From: Sphingomonas qomolangmaensis
Lineage (GTDB): Bacteria > Pseudomonadota > Alphaproteobacteria > Sphingomonadales > Sphingomonadaceae
Direction of reading: 5' to 3'
Length of the DNA stretch: 64,000 nucleotides
Assembly: GCF_024496245.1 (NCBI RefSeq)
Contig: NZ_CP101740.1
Location: 1,549,501-1,613,500 of the forward strand
How positions within the stretch are numbered: the stretch's first letter is position 1; every line of letters starts with the position of its first letter. The notes beneath the pieces were generated by a model. It saw nothing but the letters and a program-made list of their open reading frames with translations, did not search any database and was not told where the DNA came from. Made by a program: the position numbers and the translations under genes. Below, piece after piece: positions 8,994 through 16,776 of this stretch.

Positions 8994-9212
8994 CAACCGT
9001 CTCCCCGTTTTACGCTCCGTCGGCCCTCCGCGTGCGCTATTGATCGATCGACTATCCCCGCGATCCGCAACAGGCAATATGCATTTATCATATTATTCCG
9101 AAGTGCGACTTGAATGACACGCCCCTCCCTCGCTAGGGTCGGTCGGGACAAGCGGCGAGGCCGCGGCGATCATCACCCGCGGCGGATAGCCGGGGACATG
9201 GGAGGAAAGAGG
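8994..9212. promoter_or_regulatory. Divergent promoter region of the arabinan-type locus
   Basis: These 219 bases separate the minus-strand receptor from the plus-strand epimerase operon. They hold an AT-rich core at about 9078-9112 (TATGCATTTATCATATTATT), unusual in this high-GC sequence. It probably contains both promoters and any operator. I could not assign -35/-10 boxes with confidence. Confidence 0.5.
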
Positions 9213-10346
9213 ATGCGGATTTCGGCAGTGGCGGCAACGGTCGCGAGTATCGCCCTGGCGAGCCCGGCGCTTGCCGCCGACGCGAAGCGATCGAGCTTCG
9301 GCAAGATGCCCGACGGGCGCGACGTTCCAGCGGTCACGTTGTCGAACGGACGCGGCGTATCGACGACGATCATCGCGCTCGGCGCGTCGATTCAGGCGCT
9401 GACGATGCCCGACAAGCAGGGCAAGCGCGAAGACGTGCAGATCGGCTACGACACGATCGACGGCTATCTGGCCAAGCCCGAATTCTTCGGCGCGACGGTC
9501 GGCCGCGTCGCCAATCGCATCGCCAAGGGGCGCTTCACGCTCGACGGCAAGGCCTATTCGACGCCGGTCAACAACGGCGTCAATTCGCTGCATGGCGGCA
9601 CCGCCGGCTTCGACAAGGTGTTGTGGGAAGTGACCGAGGTGAAGAGCGGCCCCACCGCGTCGGTGACGCTGCGCTATGTCAGCCCCGATGGCGACATGGG
9701 CTATCCCGGCAAGCTCACCACCTACGCCACCTATTCGCTCGACGAGGCCAACAAGCTGACGATCGAATATCGCGCGACCACCGACAAGCCGACCGTCGTC
9801 AACCTGTCGAACCATGCCTATTGGAACCTCGCCGGTGTCGGCAATCCGCGCGGCGCGATGGGGCATGTCGTGACCATTCCCGCCGAGCGCTACACTCCGA
9901 CCGACGCCACTTCGATCCCGTTGGGCAATCACGCCCCGGTCGCCGGCACGGTGTTCGATTTCCGCCAGCCGCGCGTGATCGGCGACCGGGTGCGCGACGC
10001 GCGCGATCCGCAGATCGAATATGGCCGCGGCTACGACCATAATTGGGTCATCGGTGCGCGGGTCACCCCCAGCGAGCATCTGATGGCGCGCGTCGTCGAT
10101 CCGGTATCGGGCCGCGGCTTCGAGCTTTGGTCGAACCAACCGGGGCTGCAATTCTATTCGGGCAATTTCTTCGACGGCACGATCAAGGGCAAGAACGGTC
10201 AGATCTATCGCATGGGCGACGCGATCGTCATGGAGCCGCAGCTGTTTCCCGACGCGCCGAACCAGCCCGGCTTCCCGTCGGTACGGCTCGCCCCCGGCCA
10301 GACCTATCGGAATGTCATGTCGTACCGTCTGTTCGTCGAACGCTGA
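9213..10346 (+). CDS. galM: Aldose 1-epimerase (mutarotase), periplasmic
   Basis: It interconverts alpha and beta anomers of aldoses such as galactose, glucose or arabinose. The start at ATG 9213 has an excellent GGAGGAAAGAGG upstream and gives the signal peptide MRISAVAATVASIALASPALA. Family blocks are visible: GRVANRIAKGRFTLDGK, NSLHGGTAGFDK, LTIEYRATTDKPT, NLSNHAYWNLAG (His) and NQPGLQFYSGNFFDG. Length fits the family. It leads an operon with a GH5-like enzyme and two GH43 enzymes, so it probably processes monosaccharides released in the periplasm. The anomer substrate is not decided by the sequence. Confidence 0.9.
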   Translation: MRISAVAATVASIALASPALAADAKRSSFGKMPDGRDVPAVTLSNGRGVSTTIIALGASIQALTMPDKQGKREDVQIGYDTIDGYLAKPEFFGATVGRVANRIAKGRFTLDGKAYSTPVNNGVNSLHGGTAGFDKVLWEVTEVKSGPTASVTLRYVSPDGDMGYPGKLTTYATYSLDEANKLTIEYRATTDKPTVVNLSNHAYWNLAGVGNPRGAMGHVVTIPAERYTPTDATSIPLGNHAPVAGTVFDFRQPRVIGDRVRDARDPQIEYGRGYDHNWVIGARVTPSEHLMARVVDPVSGRGFELWSNQPGLQFYSGNFFDGTIKGKNGQIYRMGDAIVMEPQLFPDAPNQPGFPSVRLAPGQTYRNVMSYRLFVER

Positions 10347-10371
10347 AGACCAAATTCAAGGGAAACGATCG

Positions 10372-11538
10372 ATGAAGAAGCTATTTGCGGGGCTGCTGGT
10401 CTCGACCCTGCTCGCCGCGGCGCCGGCGGCGGCGCGCGAGCGCTGGACTGAAGCGCAGGCCAATGGCTGGTACAAGCAGCAGCCCTGGCTGGTCGGCGCG
10501 AACTACACCCCCGCCAGCGCGATCAACCAGCTCGAGATGTGGCAGGCCGAGACCTGGGATCCCGAACGGATCGATCGCGAGCTCGCGCTGGCGCAAGGCA
10601 TCGGCATGAATACGATGCGCGTGTTCCTGCACGATCAGCTGTGGGAACAGGATTCCGAAGGCTTCAAGCGCCGTATCGACCAGTTCCTGACGATCGCGGC
10701 GCGGCGCGGCATAAAGCCGATGTTCGTGCTGTTCGATAGCTGCTGGGATCCTGATCCCAAGCTCGGACCGCAGCACCCGCCGATCCCCGGGGTGCATAAT
10801 TCGGGCTGGGTGCAGGGTCCGGGGATGGCGGGGCTGCGCGACAAGCGCCGCCATCCCGGCTACAAGGCCTATGTCCAGGGCGTCGTCTCGGCCTTCGCCC
10901 GCGATGAGCGCGTGCTGAGCTGGGACGTCTGGAACGAACCCGACAATGGCGCCGACCAATATAAGGGCCAGGAGGGCAAGGAGCCGCTGGTACGCGCGCT
11001 GCTGGCGCAGGTGTTCGAATGGGCGCGCGATGCCGACCCCAGCCAGCCGATCACCTCAGGCGTATGGTGGCACGACGATTGGACCCCGACCGGCGGCAAG
11101 CTGACCGCGATGGAAAAGCTCCAGCTCGGCCAGTCCGACGTGATCAGCTTCCACGATTATAGCTGGCCCGAGAACTTCGAGGCGCGCATCCGCCAGTTGC
11201 TACCCTACAACCGCCCGATCCTGTGCACCGAATATATGGCGCGCGGCAACGGATCGACCTTCGACGGCTCGCTGCCGATCGCCAAGCGCTACAATGTCGC
11301 GATGATGAACTGGGGCTTCGTCGACGGGAAGACACAGACGCGCTTCCCGTGGGACAGCTGGCAGAAACCCTATGTGCTCGCCGAGCCGACCATCTGGTTC
11401 CACGAAGTGTTCCGCGCCGACGGCACCCCCTATCGCACCGCCGAAACCGACCTGATCCGCCGTCTGGCCGCGGCGCCCAATGGTGTCGTGCCGGTAGCCG
11501 CGGCCGCTGCGCCGCCTCCGGCGCGGCGGCGTCGCTGA
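10372..11538 (+). CDS. Secreted cellulase/xylanase-type (GH5-like, clan A) glycosidase
   Basis: A (beta/alpha)8 retaining glycosidase of about 388 residues. The start at ATG 10372 follows AAGGGA; residues 1-21 are a signal peptide (MKKLFAGLLVSTLLAAAPAAA). The acid/base is Glu189 in SWDVWNEPDN and the nucleophile is probably Glu287 in ILCTEYMA. Related genes are often labelled 1,4-beta-xylanase or cellulase-family protein, but the true specificity is uncertain. A short Pro/Arg-rich tail (AAPPPARRRR) ends the protein. It lies 25 bases after the epimerase gene and just before an arabinanase gene, so arabinoxylan- or arabinogalactan-type substrates are plausible. Confidence 0.8.
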   Translation: MKKLFAGLLVSTLLAAAPAAARERWTEAQANGWYKQQPWLVGANYTPASAINQLEMWQAETWDPERIDRELALAQGIGMNTMRVFLHDQLWEQDSEGFKRRIDQFLTIAARRGIKPMFVLFDSCWDPDPKLGPQHPPIPGVHNSGWVQGPGMAGLRDKRRHPGYKAYVQGVVSAFARDERVLSWDVWNEPDNGADQYKGQEGKEPLVRALLAQVFEWARDADPSQPITSGVWWHDDWTPTGGKLTAMEKLQLGQSDVISFHDYSWPENFEARIRQLLPYNRPILCTEYMARGNGSTFDGSLPIAKRYNVAMMNWGFVDGKTQTRFPWDSWQKPYVLAEPTIWFHEVFRADGTPYRTAETDLIRRLAAAPNGVVPVAAAAAPPPARRRR

Positions 11539-11552
11539 ACCCGGCCGCCGCC

Positions 11553-12587
11553 TTGCGCCGCGCATTCCGGCCCACCCGCTCGGCATTGGTGCTGAGCGGG
11601 TTGCTGGGCCTGGTCACCGGGGCGTCGGCGCAGCAAGCGCCGCGCCCGCCCGCGCCCGACACAACCCCCGTCCACGACCCGGTGATCATCCGCGCCGGCG
11701 ATCGCTGGCATATATTCTCGACCGGCTTCGGCGAGGGACCGCACGGGCTGATTGCCGCTAGAAGCTCGCGCGACATGGTCGACTGGCAAAAGGCCAAGGC
11801 GCCCTTCGACCGGATCCCCGATTGGGCCGCCAAGGCGATCCCCGGTGCGCGCAACCTGTGGGCGCCCGACATCAGCCTCGTTGATGGCCGCTACCGGCTC
11901 TATTATTCGGTCTCCACCTTCGGCTCGAACCGGTCGGCGATCGGGCTGGCGACCAGCGCGTCGCTCGATCCCGCCGCGCCTGGCTATGGCTGGCGCGACG
12001 AGGGGTCGGTGGTCGAATCGCGCCCCGGCGACGATTTCAACGCGATCGACCCTGCGTTTATGGCAGATGCCGACGGTGGGCATTGGCTGGCGCTCGGCAG
12101 TTTCTGGAGCGGGCTCAAGCTGTTTCGGCTCGATCCGCGAAGCGGCAAGCTGCTCGATCCCACCGCCAAGCCGCTCGCGCTCGCGTCGCGGCCTGCCCCC
12201 GCGGGCGCGCCGGCGGCGATCGAAGCGCCCTTCCTGTTCGCGCGCGACGGCTGGTATTGGCTGATCGCGTCCTATGATTATTGCTGCAAGGGCGCGGCGA
12301 GCACCTATTACACCGTGATCGGGCGCTCGCGCAGCGTCCAGGGTCCGTATCGCGGCAAGGATGGCAGCTCGATGCTCGAAGGCGGCGGCACTATCCTGCT
12401 GCGCGCCGACCTGCCCGAACAGGATCGCTTTCGCGGACCGGGCCATGCCGGGCAGTTCCGCGACGGCGACGGTACCGACTGGCTGGTCTACCACGCCTAT
12501 GACCGCGAAGCGCGCGGCGCGGCGACGCTTCGCATTGCACGGTTGCGCTGGGGCGCCGATGGCTGGCCGATAGCCGAAGCCCGATAG
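11553..12587 (+). CDS. Arabinan endo-1,5-alpha-L-arabinosidase (GH43)
   Basis: It cleaves the alpha-1,5 backbone of arabinan. Counting from TTG 11553 (about 344 residues), the GH43 acids are Asp42 (VHDPVII), Asp166 (FNAIDPAF) and Glu224 (AAIEAPFLF). Arabinanase-specific blocks include NLWAPDI, YYSVSTFGSNRSAIG, LALGSFWSGLKLF and ASYDYCCKGAASTYY, which separate it from beta-xylosidases. No ATG or GTG precedes the signal peptide: TTG 11553 gives RRAFRPTRSALVLSGLLGL then ASAQ and is the best start, 15 bases after the previous stop. Translation therefore probably depends on re-initiation. It is the strongest single indicator that this locus targets arabinan. Confidence 0.87.
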   Translation: MRRAFRPTRSALVLSGLLGLVTGASAQQAPRPPAPDTTPVHDPVIIRAGDRWHIFSTGFGEGPHGLIAARSSRDMVDWQKAKAPFDRIPDWAAKAIPGARNLWAPDISLVDGRYRLYYSVSTFGSNRSAIGLATSASLDPAAPGYGWRDEGSVVESRPGDDFNAIDPAFMADADGGHWLALGSFWSGLKLFRLDPRSGKLLDPTAKPLALASRPAPAGAPAAIEAPFLFARDGWYWLIASYDYCCKGAASTYYTVIGRSRSVQGPYRGKDGSSMLEGGGTILLRADLPEQDRFRGPGHAGQFRDGDGTDWLVYHAYDREARGAATLRIARLRWGADGWPIAEAR

Positions 12588-12599
12588 GAGAATTGAACG

Positions 12600-13655
12600 A
12601 TGCTACCCTGGACCCGTCGTCATTTCGTCAGCGGCGCGCTTGCCGCAGCGGTCGCCCTCCCCGCGGCCGCGGCGCAGCGGCGACGCCCCGCCCCGGCGAT
12701 CACCAATCCGCTGGTGCGCCAGCGCGCCGACGCGCAGATCTTCCGGCACGACGACGGCCAATATTACATGACCGCATCGGTCCCCGAATATGACCGGGTC
12801 ATCCTGCGTCGCTCGCCGACCCTGGCGGGGCTGGCGACCGCGCGCGAAGTGGTGCTGTGGCGGCATCTGGCGAGCGGGCCGCTGTCGGGCTTCATCTGGG
12901 CGCCCGAACTCCACCTCATCGACGGACGCTGGATCGTCTATTTCGCCGCCGGTCCCAGCGGCGGCGGCGAGGACGTGTTCCGCATCCGCACCTATGCGCT
13001 AGTGTGCGACGGCGCCGATCCGCTTACGGGCAAGTGGCGCGTGCTCGGCCAGCTCAAGACGCCGTGGGACAGCTTCAACCTCGACGCCACCAGCTTCGTC
13101 CATCGCGGCACGCGCTATCTGGCGTGGGCGCAGCGCGAGCCGGGCATCGACACCAACAGCAACCTGTATCTGGCGCCGCTCGCCGATCCGCTGACGCTCG
13201 CCGCCAAACCCGCGCGGCTGACGGTGCCGACGCTGCCGTGGGAAATTCAGGGGTTCAAGGTCGCCGAAGCCCCCGCGCTGCTCGCGCGCAATGGGCAATT
13301 GTTCATGACCTATTCGGCCAGCGCCACCGACGCGCGCTATTGCCTGGGCATGCTGCGCGCGCGCGACGATGCCGATATCATGGACCCCGCAAGCTGGACC
13401 AAGTCGCCGACGCCGGTTTTCGCGACGTCGCGCGCCAATGGCGTGTTCGGCCCCGGCCACAACAGCTTCACCGTCGACGACCGCGGACGCGACGTGCTGG
13501 TCTATCACGCGCGCGACTATGAAGCGATCAAGGGCGATCCGCTGTTCGATCCCAATCGGCACACGCGGGCGCAGTATTTCGGGTATGATCCCGCGGGAAT
13601 CCCGATATTCGGCGAGCCTGCAAGGAACGGCGTCGTCGGGCGCGCGAACGGCTAG
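12600..13655 (+). CDS. Secreted GH43 family enzyme, arabinofuranosidase type
   Basis: A second propeller GH43 enzyme in the operon, 351 residues, with AGGAGA eight bases before ATG 12600. The leader MLPWTRRHFVSGALAAAVAL has a twin arginine and may be Tat-dependent. Catalytic acids by position are Asp44 (RADAQIF), Asp162 (FNLDATSF) and Glu223 (VAEAPALL). The blocks GFIWAPELHLIDG, HNSFTVDDRGRDVLVYHARDY and DPLFDPNRHTRAQ fit subfamilies often annotated as alpha-N-arabinofuranosidase. It starts 12 bases after the arabinanase gene. It probably trims side chains or oligomers made by the endo-enzyme; this specificity is inferred from context. Confidence 0.85.
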   Translation: MLPWTRRHFVSGALAAAVALPAAAAQRRRPAPAITNPLVRQRADAQIFRHDDGQYYMTASVPEYDRVILRRSPTLAGLATAREVVLWRHLASGPLSGFIWAPELHLIDGRWIVYFAAGPSGGGEDVFRIRTYALVCDGADPLTGKWRVLGQLKTPWDSFNLDATSFVHRGTRYLAWAQREPGIDTNSNLYLAPLADPLTLAAKPARLTVPTLPWEIQGFKVAEAPALLARNGQLFMTYSASATDARYCLGMLRARDDADIMDPASWTKSPTPVFATSRANGVFGPGHNSFTVDDRGRDVLVYHARDYEAIKGDPLFDPNRHTRAQYFGYDPAGIPIFGEPARNGVVGRANG

Positions 13656-13699
13656 CCCGAAGATCGCGGCACAAAAGGTGAAGCGGGTCGCGCCACGGC

Positions 13700-14167
13700 T
13701 CAACTATACGCGATCATCCGCCCCGCGACGACGATCGCCGTCCAAAGCGCCAACGAAACCAGCGCGAGCAGCCGTGTTGCGCCAAGCGCGTGCCCGCGCT
13801 GCGCCCGCCAACGGAACATCGCTGCGTTCGCTGCCGCCACCGCAATCAGCGCGAGCTTCACTTGGAAGGTCATCGATCGCGCGAGCGCCGGTCCGTCGGA
13901 CGCGAACAGCAGCAACCCGCTGGCCAACATCACCGCGAAGCCTCCGACGGCGACCGGCGTAAGCGCGCGCACCAGCGGTTCGGTGGGCAGGCTGCGCCAC
14001 AGGCCCGCCAGCCGCAGATCGACGACGCCGATCGTTCCAACCAAGGCGATCGCACCGAGGACATGCGCGACGTTCGCCCACGGATAGATGTTCGCAGAAC
14101 CCCGAACCCAAGGCCCGACCCCGATCGCGTCGAGCCAGAGCGCGGCGGATAGGATCGATGCCTCCAT
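13700..14167 (-). CDS. DUF6644-type integral membrane protein
   Basis: A 155-residue membrane protein with about four hydrophobic segments: HVLGAIALVGTIGVVDLRLAG, VAVGGFAVMLASGLLLFAS, FQVKLALIAVAAANAAMF and ALVSLALWTAIVVAGRMIAY. The start MEASILSAALWLDAIG at 14167 is chosen because upstream residues are hydrophilic and overlap the previous gene. It lies 8 bases downstream of the DUF6152 gene, a pairing I associate with this family. The function is unknown. Membrane topology is clear; the domain name is a recognition by pattern. Confidence 0.75.
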   Translation of the reverse strand: MEASILSAALWLDAIGVGPWVRGSANIYPWANVAHVLGAIALVGTIGVVDLRLAGLWRSLPTEPLVRALTPVAVGGFAVMLASGLLLFASDGPALARSMTFQVKLALIAVAAANAAMFRWRAQRGHALGATRLLALVSLALWTAIVVAGRMIAYS

Positions 14168-14174
14168 GCGCGCT

Positions 14175-14522
14175 CTAGCGCAGTTCGACGGTCGTATCGC
14201 CCACGGTGATCCGCTCGACCCGCATCTCCGCCGTGCCGTCGCGCCGTGCATAGCCGGTCAGCGTCACCCGCTGCCCCTTGTTGATCGAATTGGCATCCAA
14301 TCCGCGCGCGATCATTCGGCTGGTCGGTGCGAGCACGACGTCCCACGCCCTTTTTTGATACATCATCTTGGCGGTGCCGTGAGGATTGCCCCAGACGACG
14401 GTCTGCAACGGCCCCGAAACGGTGATCGGCTTGGTTTCGTCGTACGAACTCCAACCATGATGCGCGATCGCAGCGACAGGAATCGCGACGAGGGCGGTAG
14501 CGGCGGCAATGTATCGGAACAT
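14175..14522 (-). CDS. DUF6152 family periplasmic protein
   Basis: A 115-residue secreted protein with the signal peptide MFRYIAAATALVAIPVAAIA, then the hallmark HHGWSSYD opening and segments VVWGNPHG, DVVLAPTSRM and GQRVTLTGYARRDG. Members are small beta-rich proteins, often encoded next to DUF6644 membrane proteins as here. The paired histidines after the signal peptide could bind metal, which is inference. It is the first gene of a two-gene minus-strand operon, divergent from the M28 peptidase across 230 bases. Confidence 0.82.
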   Translation of the reverse strand: MFRYIAAATALVAIPVAAIAHHGWSSYDETKPITVSGPLQTVVWGNPHGTAKMMYQKRAWDVVLAPTSRMIARGLDANSINKGQRVTLTGYARRDGTAEMRVERITVGDTTVELR

Positions 14523-14752
14523 CGGCTATCTCCTGGTGCAATAGTCAGTGGAATACGCGCAAAGGGGAACTTCGCTCCGATCGCAGCTACCCCTGTCCGC
14601 CACCTGATCTTATCCCACCCCATCGTTCGAAAGGCCATGGCCCAAGCGCCGAGGGTAGGCATCGCCTGCTGCAGCGAGCGACCACCGAGTAACGACGGCA
14701 GCGTACCGCATGACGGCTGGCGTTCGGGCCGAGCCGGCGGTAGCGTCGGATC

Positions 14753-16375
14753 ATGCGCCACATCCTCACCGCCGCCATGCTGCTTTTGCCCAGCGCGATC
14801 TGCGCGCAGACCGCCACCGCCCCGATCCAGCCCGAGGCGATCAAGGAGGATGTCCGCGTCCTTTCCTCCGATGCGTTCCAGGGCCGCGGTCCGGGCGAGC
14901 GCGGCGAAACGATGACGCTCGCCTATCTGAAGGAGCAGTTCGAAGCCGCGGGGCTCCAGCCGGGGGGCCGCGACGGATCGTGGTTTCAGGAGGTCCCGCT
15001 CATTCGTCTCGACAAGGGCGCGGCCGCCTTCGACGTGACCGCCGCGGGAGAGCGGATCGCGACGGCGCGCGCGCGCGACTTTTCGATCGCGCCCTCGCAT
15101 GAAGGCACCGCGACGGTAACCGACGCCCCGGTGGTATTCGCAGGCTTCGGGATCCATGCACCCGCGCTTGGCTGGGACGATTACGCCGGCGCCGACGTGC
15201 GCGGCAAGATCGTGCTGATCCTGCCCAACGACCCCGATTTCGATCAGCCGAGCGGCAGCTTCGGCGGGCGGCAGCGCAGTCGCTACGCCGGCGGGAAGGC
15301 AAGCGCCGCGTTCGAACGCGGCGCGGTCGGCGTGATCCAGATCCACCGCCAGGCGCTCACCAGCTGGCCTTGGCAACAATTGTGGAACAGCGACCCCAAC
15401 CCGACCTTCCGGCTCGCCTCGGCGCCAACCCCCAGCGGTACCCCGCGCGTGACCGGCTATGTCTCGGGCGATCTCGCCGCGGCGATGCTGTCGCGCGCCG
15501 GCCTGAACCTCGAAACGCTCATCAAGCAGGCGCAGCAGCCGGGCTTCCGCGCGGTCGGGGTCCCCGGCGTCAGCGTCACCGCGTCGGCGACGGCCACCGC
15601 CTCGCCGATGACCACGCGCAACTTCGTCGCCAAGCTCGAAGGCACCACGCGCGCCGGCGAGACGGTCGTGTTCGGCGCGCACTGGGATGGCTATGGCGCA
15701 GGGCCCGCCGACTCGACGGGCGACACCATCCGCAACGGCGCGGTCGACAACGCCGTCGGAACCGCGACCATGCTCGATGTGGCACGTGCGTTTGCGCGAG
15801 GGCCGCGTCCGCAGCGCACGTTGCTCTTCATCGGTTATACCTCGGAAGAGGACGGGCTGCTCGGCGCCTATCATTATGTCGCCAATCCGATCCGCCCGCT
15901 CGAAACCACGGCGGCGGTGTTCAACCTCGATCCGCATCTGGCGCTCCCGGCGACGCGTTCGATCGAATTGATCGGCGCCGGCCGGGTCGATCTGGAGGAC
16001 GATCTCGCCCGGCTGGCGAAGGCGCAGGGCCGCCGCATCGAACCCGAAGTCGCGCCCGAGGCGGGCTGGTACCAGCGATCGGACCATTATGCCTTCGCGC
16101 AGGCCGGGGTGCCCAGCCTCTATTTCCGCGCAGGTCGCGACCTTGCCGGCGGCGGGCGCGCCGACGCGGTGGTCGAGCAGTATAATTCGCAATGCTACCA
16201 CCAGCGCTGCGACGAGTTCCAGGAAAGCTGGGACATGGCGGCGGCGGCACAAGACGGTGCGCTGGTCCACGGCCTCGCATCGGAAATCGCGAACAGCGCG
16301 CGTTGGCCCGCCTGGCGCGCCGACAGCGACTTCGCAGCGGCGCGTGCGAAGAGCGACCCCGATCGGCGTCGCTAA
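14753..16375 (+). CDS. Secreted M28 family metallopeptidase
   Basis: A zinc aminopeptidase-type enzyme of 540 residues with the signal peptide MRHILTAAMLLLPSAICAQ. A PA-like insert spans about residues 125-215 (VVFAGFGIHAPALGWDDYAG). Di-zinc ligands visible in order are His310 (FGAHWDGYG), Asp332 (GAVDNAVGTA), Glu365/366 (TSEEDGLLGA), Asp393 (FNLDPHL) and the His in RSDHYAFAQAG. It probably degrades peptides in the periplasm or outside the cell. The gene is monocistronic, divergent from the DUF6152 operon. The ribosome site is weak; the start is chosen from the signal peptide. Confidence 0.93.
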   Translation: MRHILTAAMLLLPSAICAQTATAPIQPEAIKEDVRVLSSDAFQGRGPGERGETMTLAYLKEQFEAAGLQPGGRDGSWFQEVPLIRLDKGAAAFDVTAAGERIATARARDFSIAPSHEGTATVTDAPVVFAGFGIHAPALGWDDYAGADVRGKIVLILPNDPDFDQPSGSFGGRQRSRYAGGKASAAFERGAVGVIQIHRQALTSWPWQQLWNSDPNPTFRLASAPTPSGTPRVTGYVSGDLAAAMLSRAGLNLETLIKQAQQPGFRAVGVPGVSVTASATATASPMTTRNFVAKLEGTTRAGETVVFGAHWDGYGAGPADSTGDTIRNGAVDNAVGTATMLDVARAFARGPRPQRTLLFIGYTSEEDGLLGAYHYVANPIRPLETTAAVFNLDPHLALPATRSIELIGAGRVDLEDDLARLAKAQGRRIEPEVAPEAGWYQRSDHYAFAQAGVPSLYFRAGRDLAGGGRADAVVEQYNSQCYHQRCDEFQESWDMAAAAQDGALVHGLASEIANSARWPAWRADSDFAAARAKSDPDRRR

Positions 16376-16776
16376 CGCCCGAATGGGCGACCCGAGATTT
16401 CGCAAAGACCGCCGGGAGGCGACGGCTTTGGACGACGGAACGCGACGAGGCCGAAGCGGCCATATTGCTGATCACGCGTGACCGGATCATCGTGATCGAC
16501 GAGCGACGGATCGTCGCCGACGCCGCACGGGCTGCGAGGCCGGGATCGGGCGATATCGATCGGCGATTTACCGATCTGGAAGCGAACGCCGGGCTCTAGC
16601 GATTTCGCTCATCTTGGTGAACACCATTTGTCGGTAGACCATTTCTATACGGAAGCTGGACTATCTTTCTGGCCACTTGATAATGACACAAATAGGTTTG
16701 TATTTACCGCTTAGATGGTTTTCATTCCCGCACTAGCACGAATCCTAGGCGAATATTTACCGGAGGCGGACGTCAC
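16376..16776. other. 401-bp gap upstream of the ArgRS paralogue
   Basis: No convincing gene. Bases 16376-16600 are GC-rich and carry only a short open frame ending at 16599 without a credible start. Bases 16620-16760 become AT-rich, contrasting with the rest of the window, and probably hold the promoter of the synthetase-like gene. The base-composition shift suggests that gene may have its own regulation. Confidence 0.5.
16677..16706 (+). promoter_or_regulatory. Candidate promoter of the ArgRS-paralogue operon
   Basis: TTGATA at 16677-16682 and TATTTA at 16701-16706 are separated by 18 bases within an AT-rich stretch, about 70 bases before the start codon. The match is by eye only. A GGAGG ribosome site follows at 16762-16766. 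Confidence 0.4.

Noticed and set aside
14363..16405. 680-codon minus-strand open frame across the M28 peptidase gene
   Set aside because: The M28 metal ligands and signal peptide are on the plus strand; the reverse product is Arg/Gly-rich with no motifs.
16192..16599. Open frame after the M28 peptidase ending in a plausible helix (RRFTDLEANAGL-type)
   Set aside because: No start with a ribosome site outside the peptidase gene; too short and composition-driven to call a gene.
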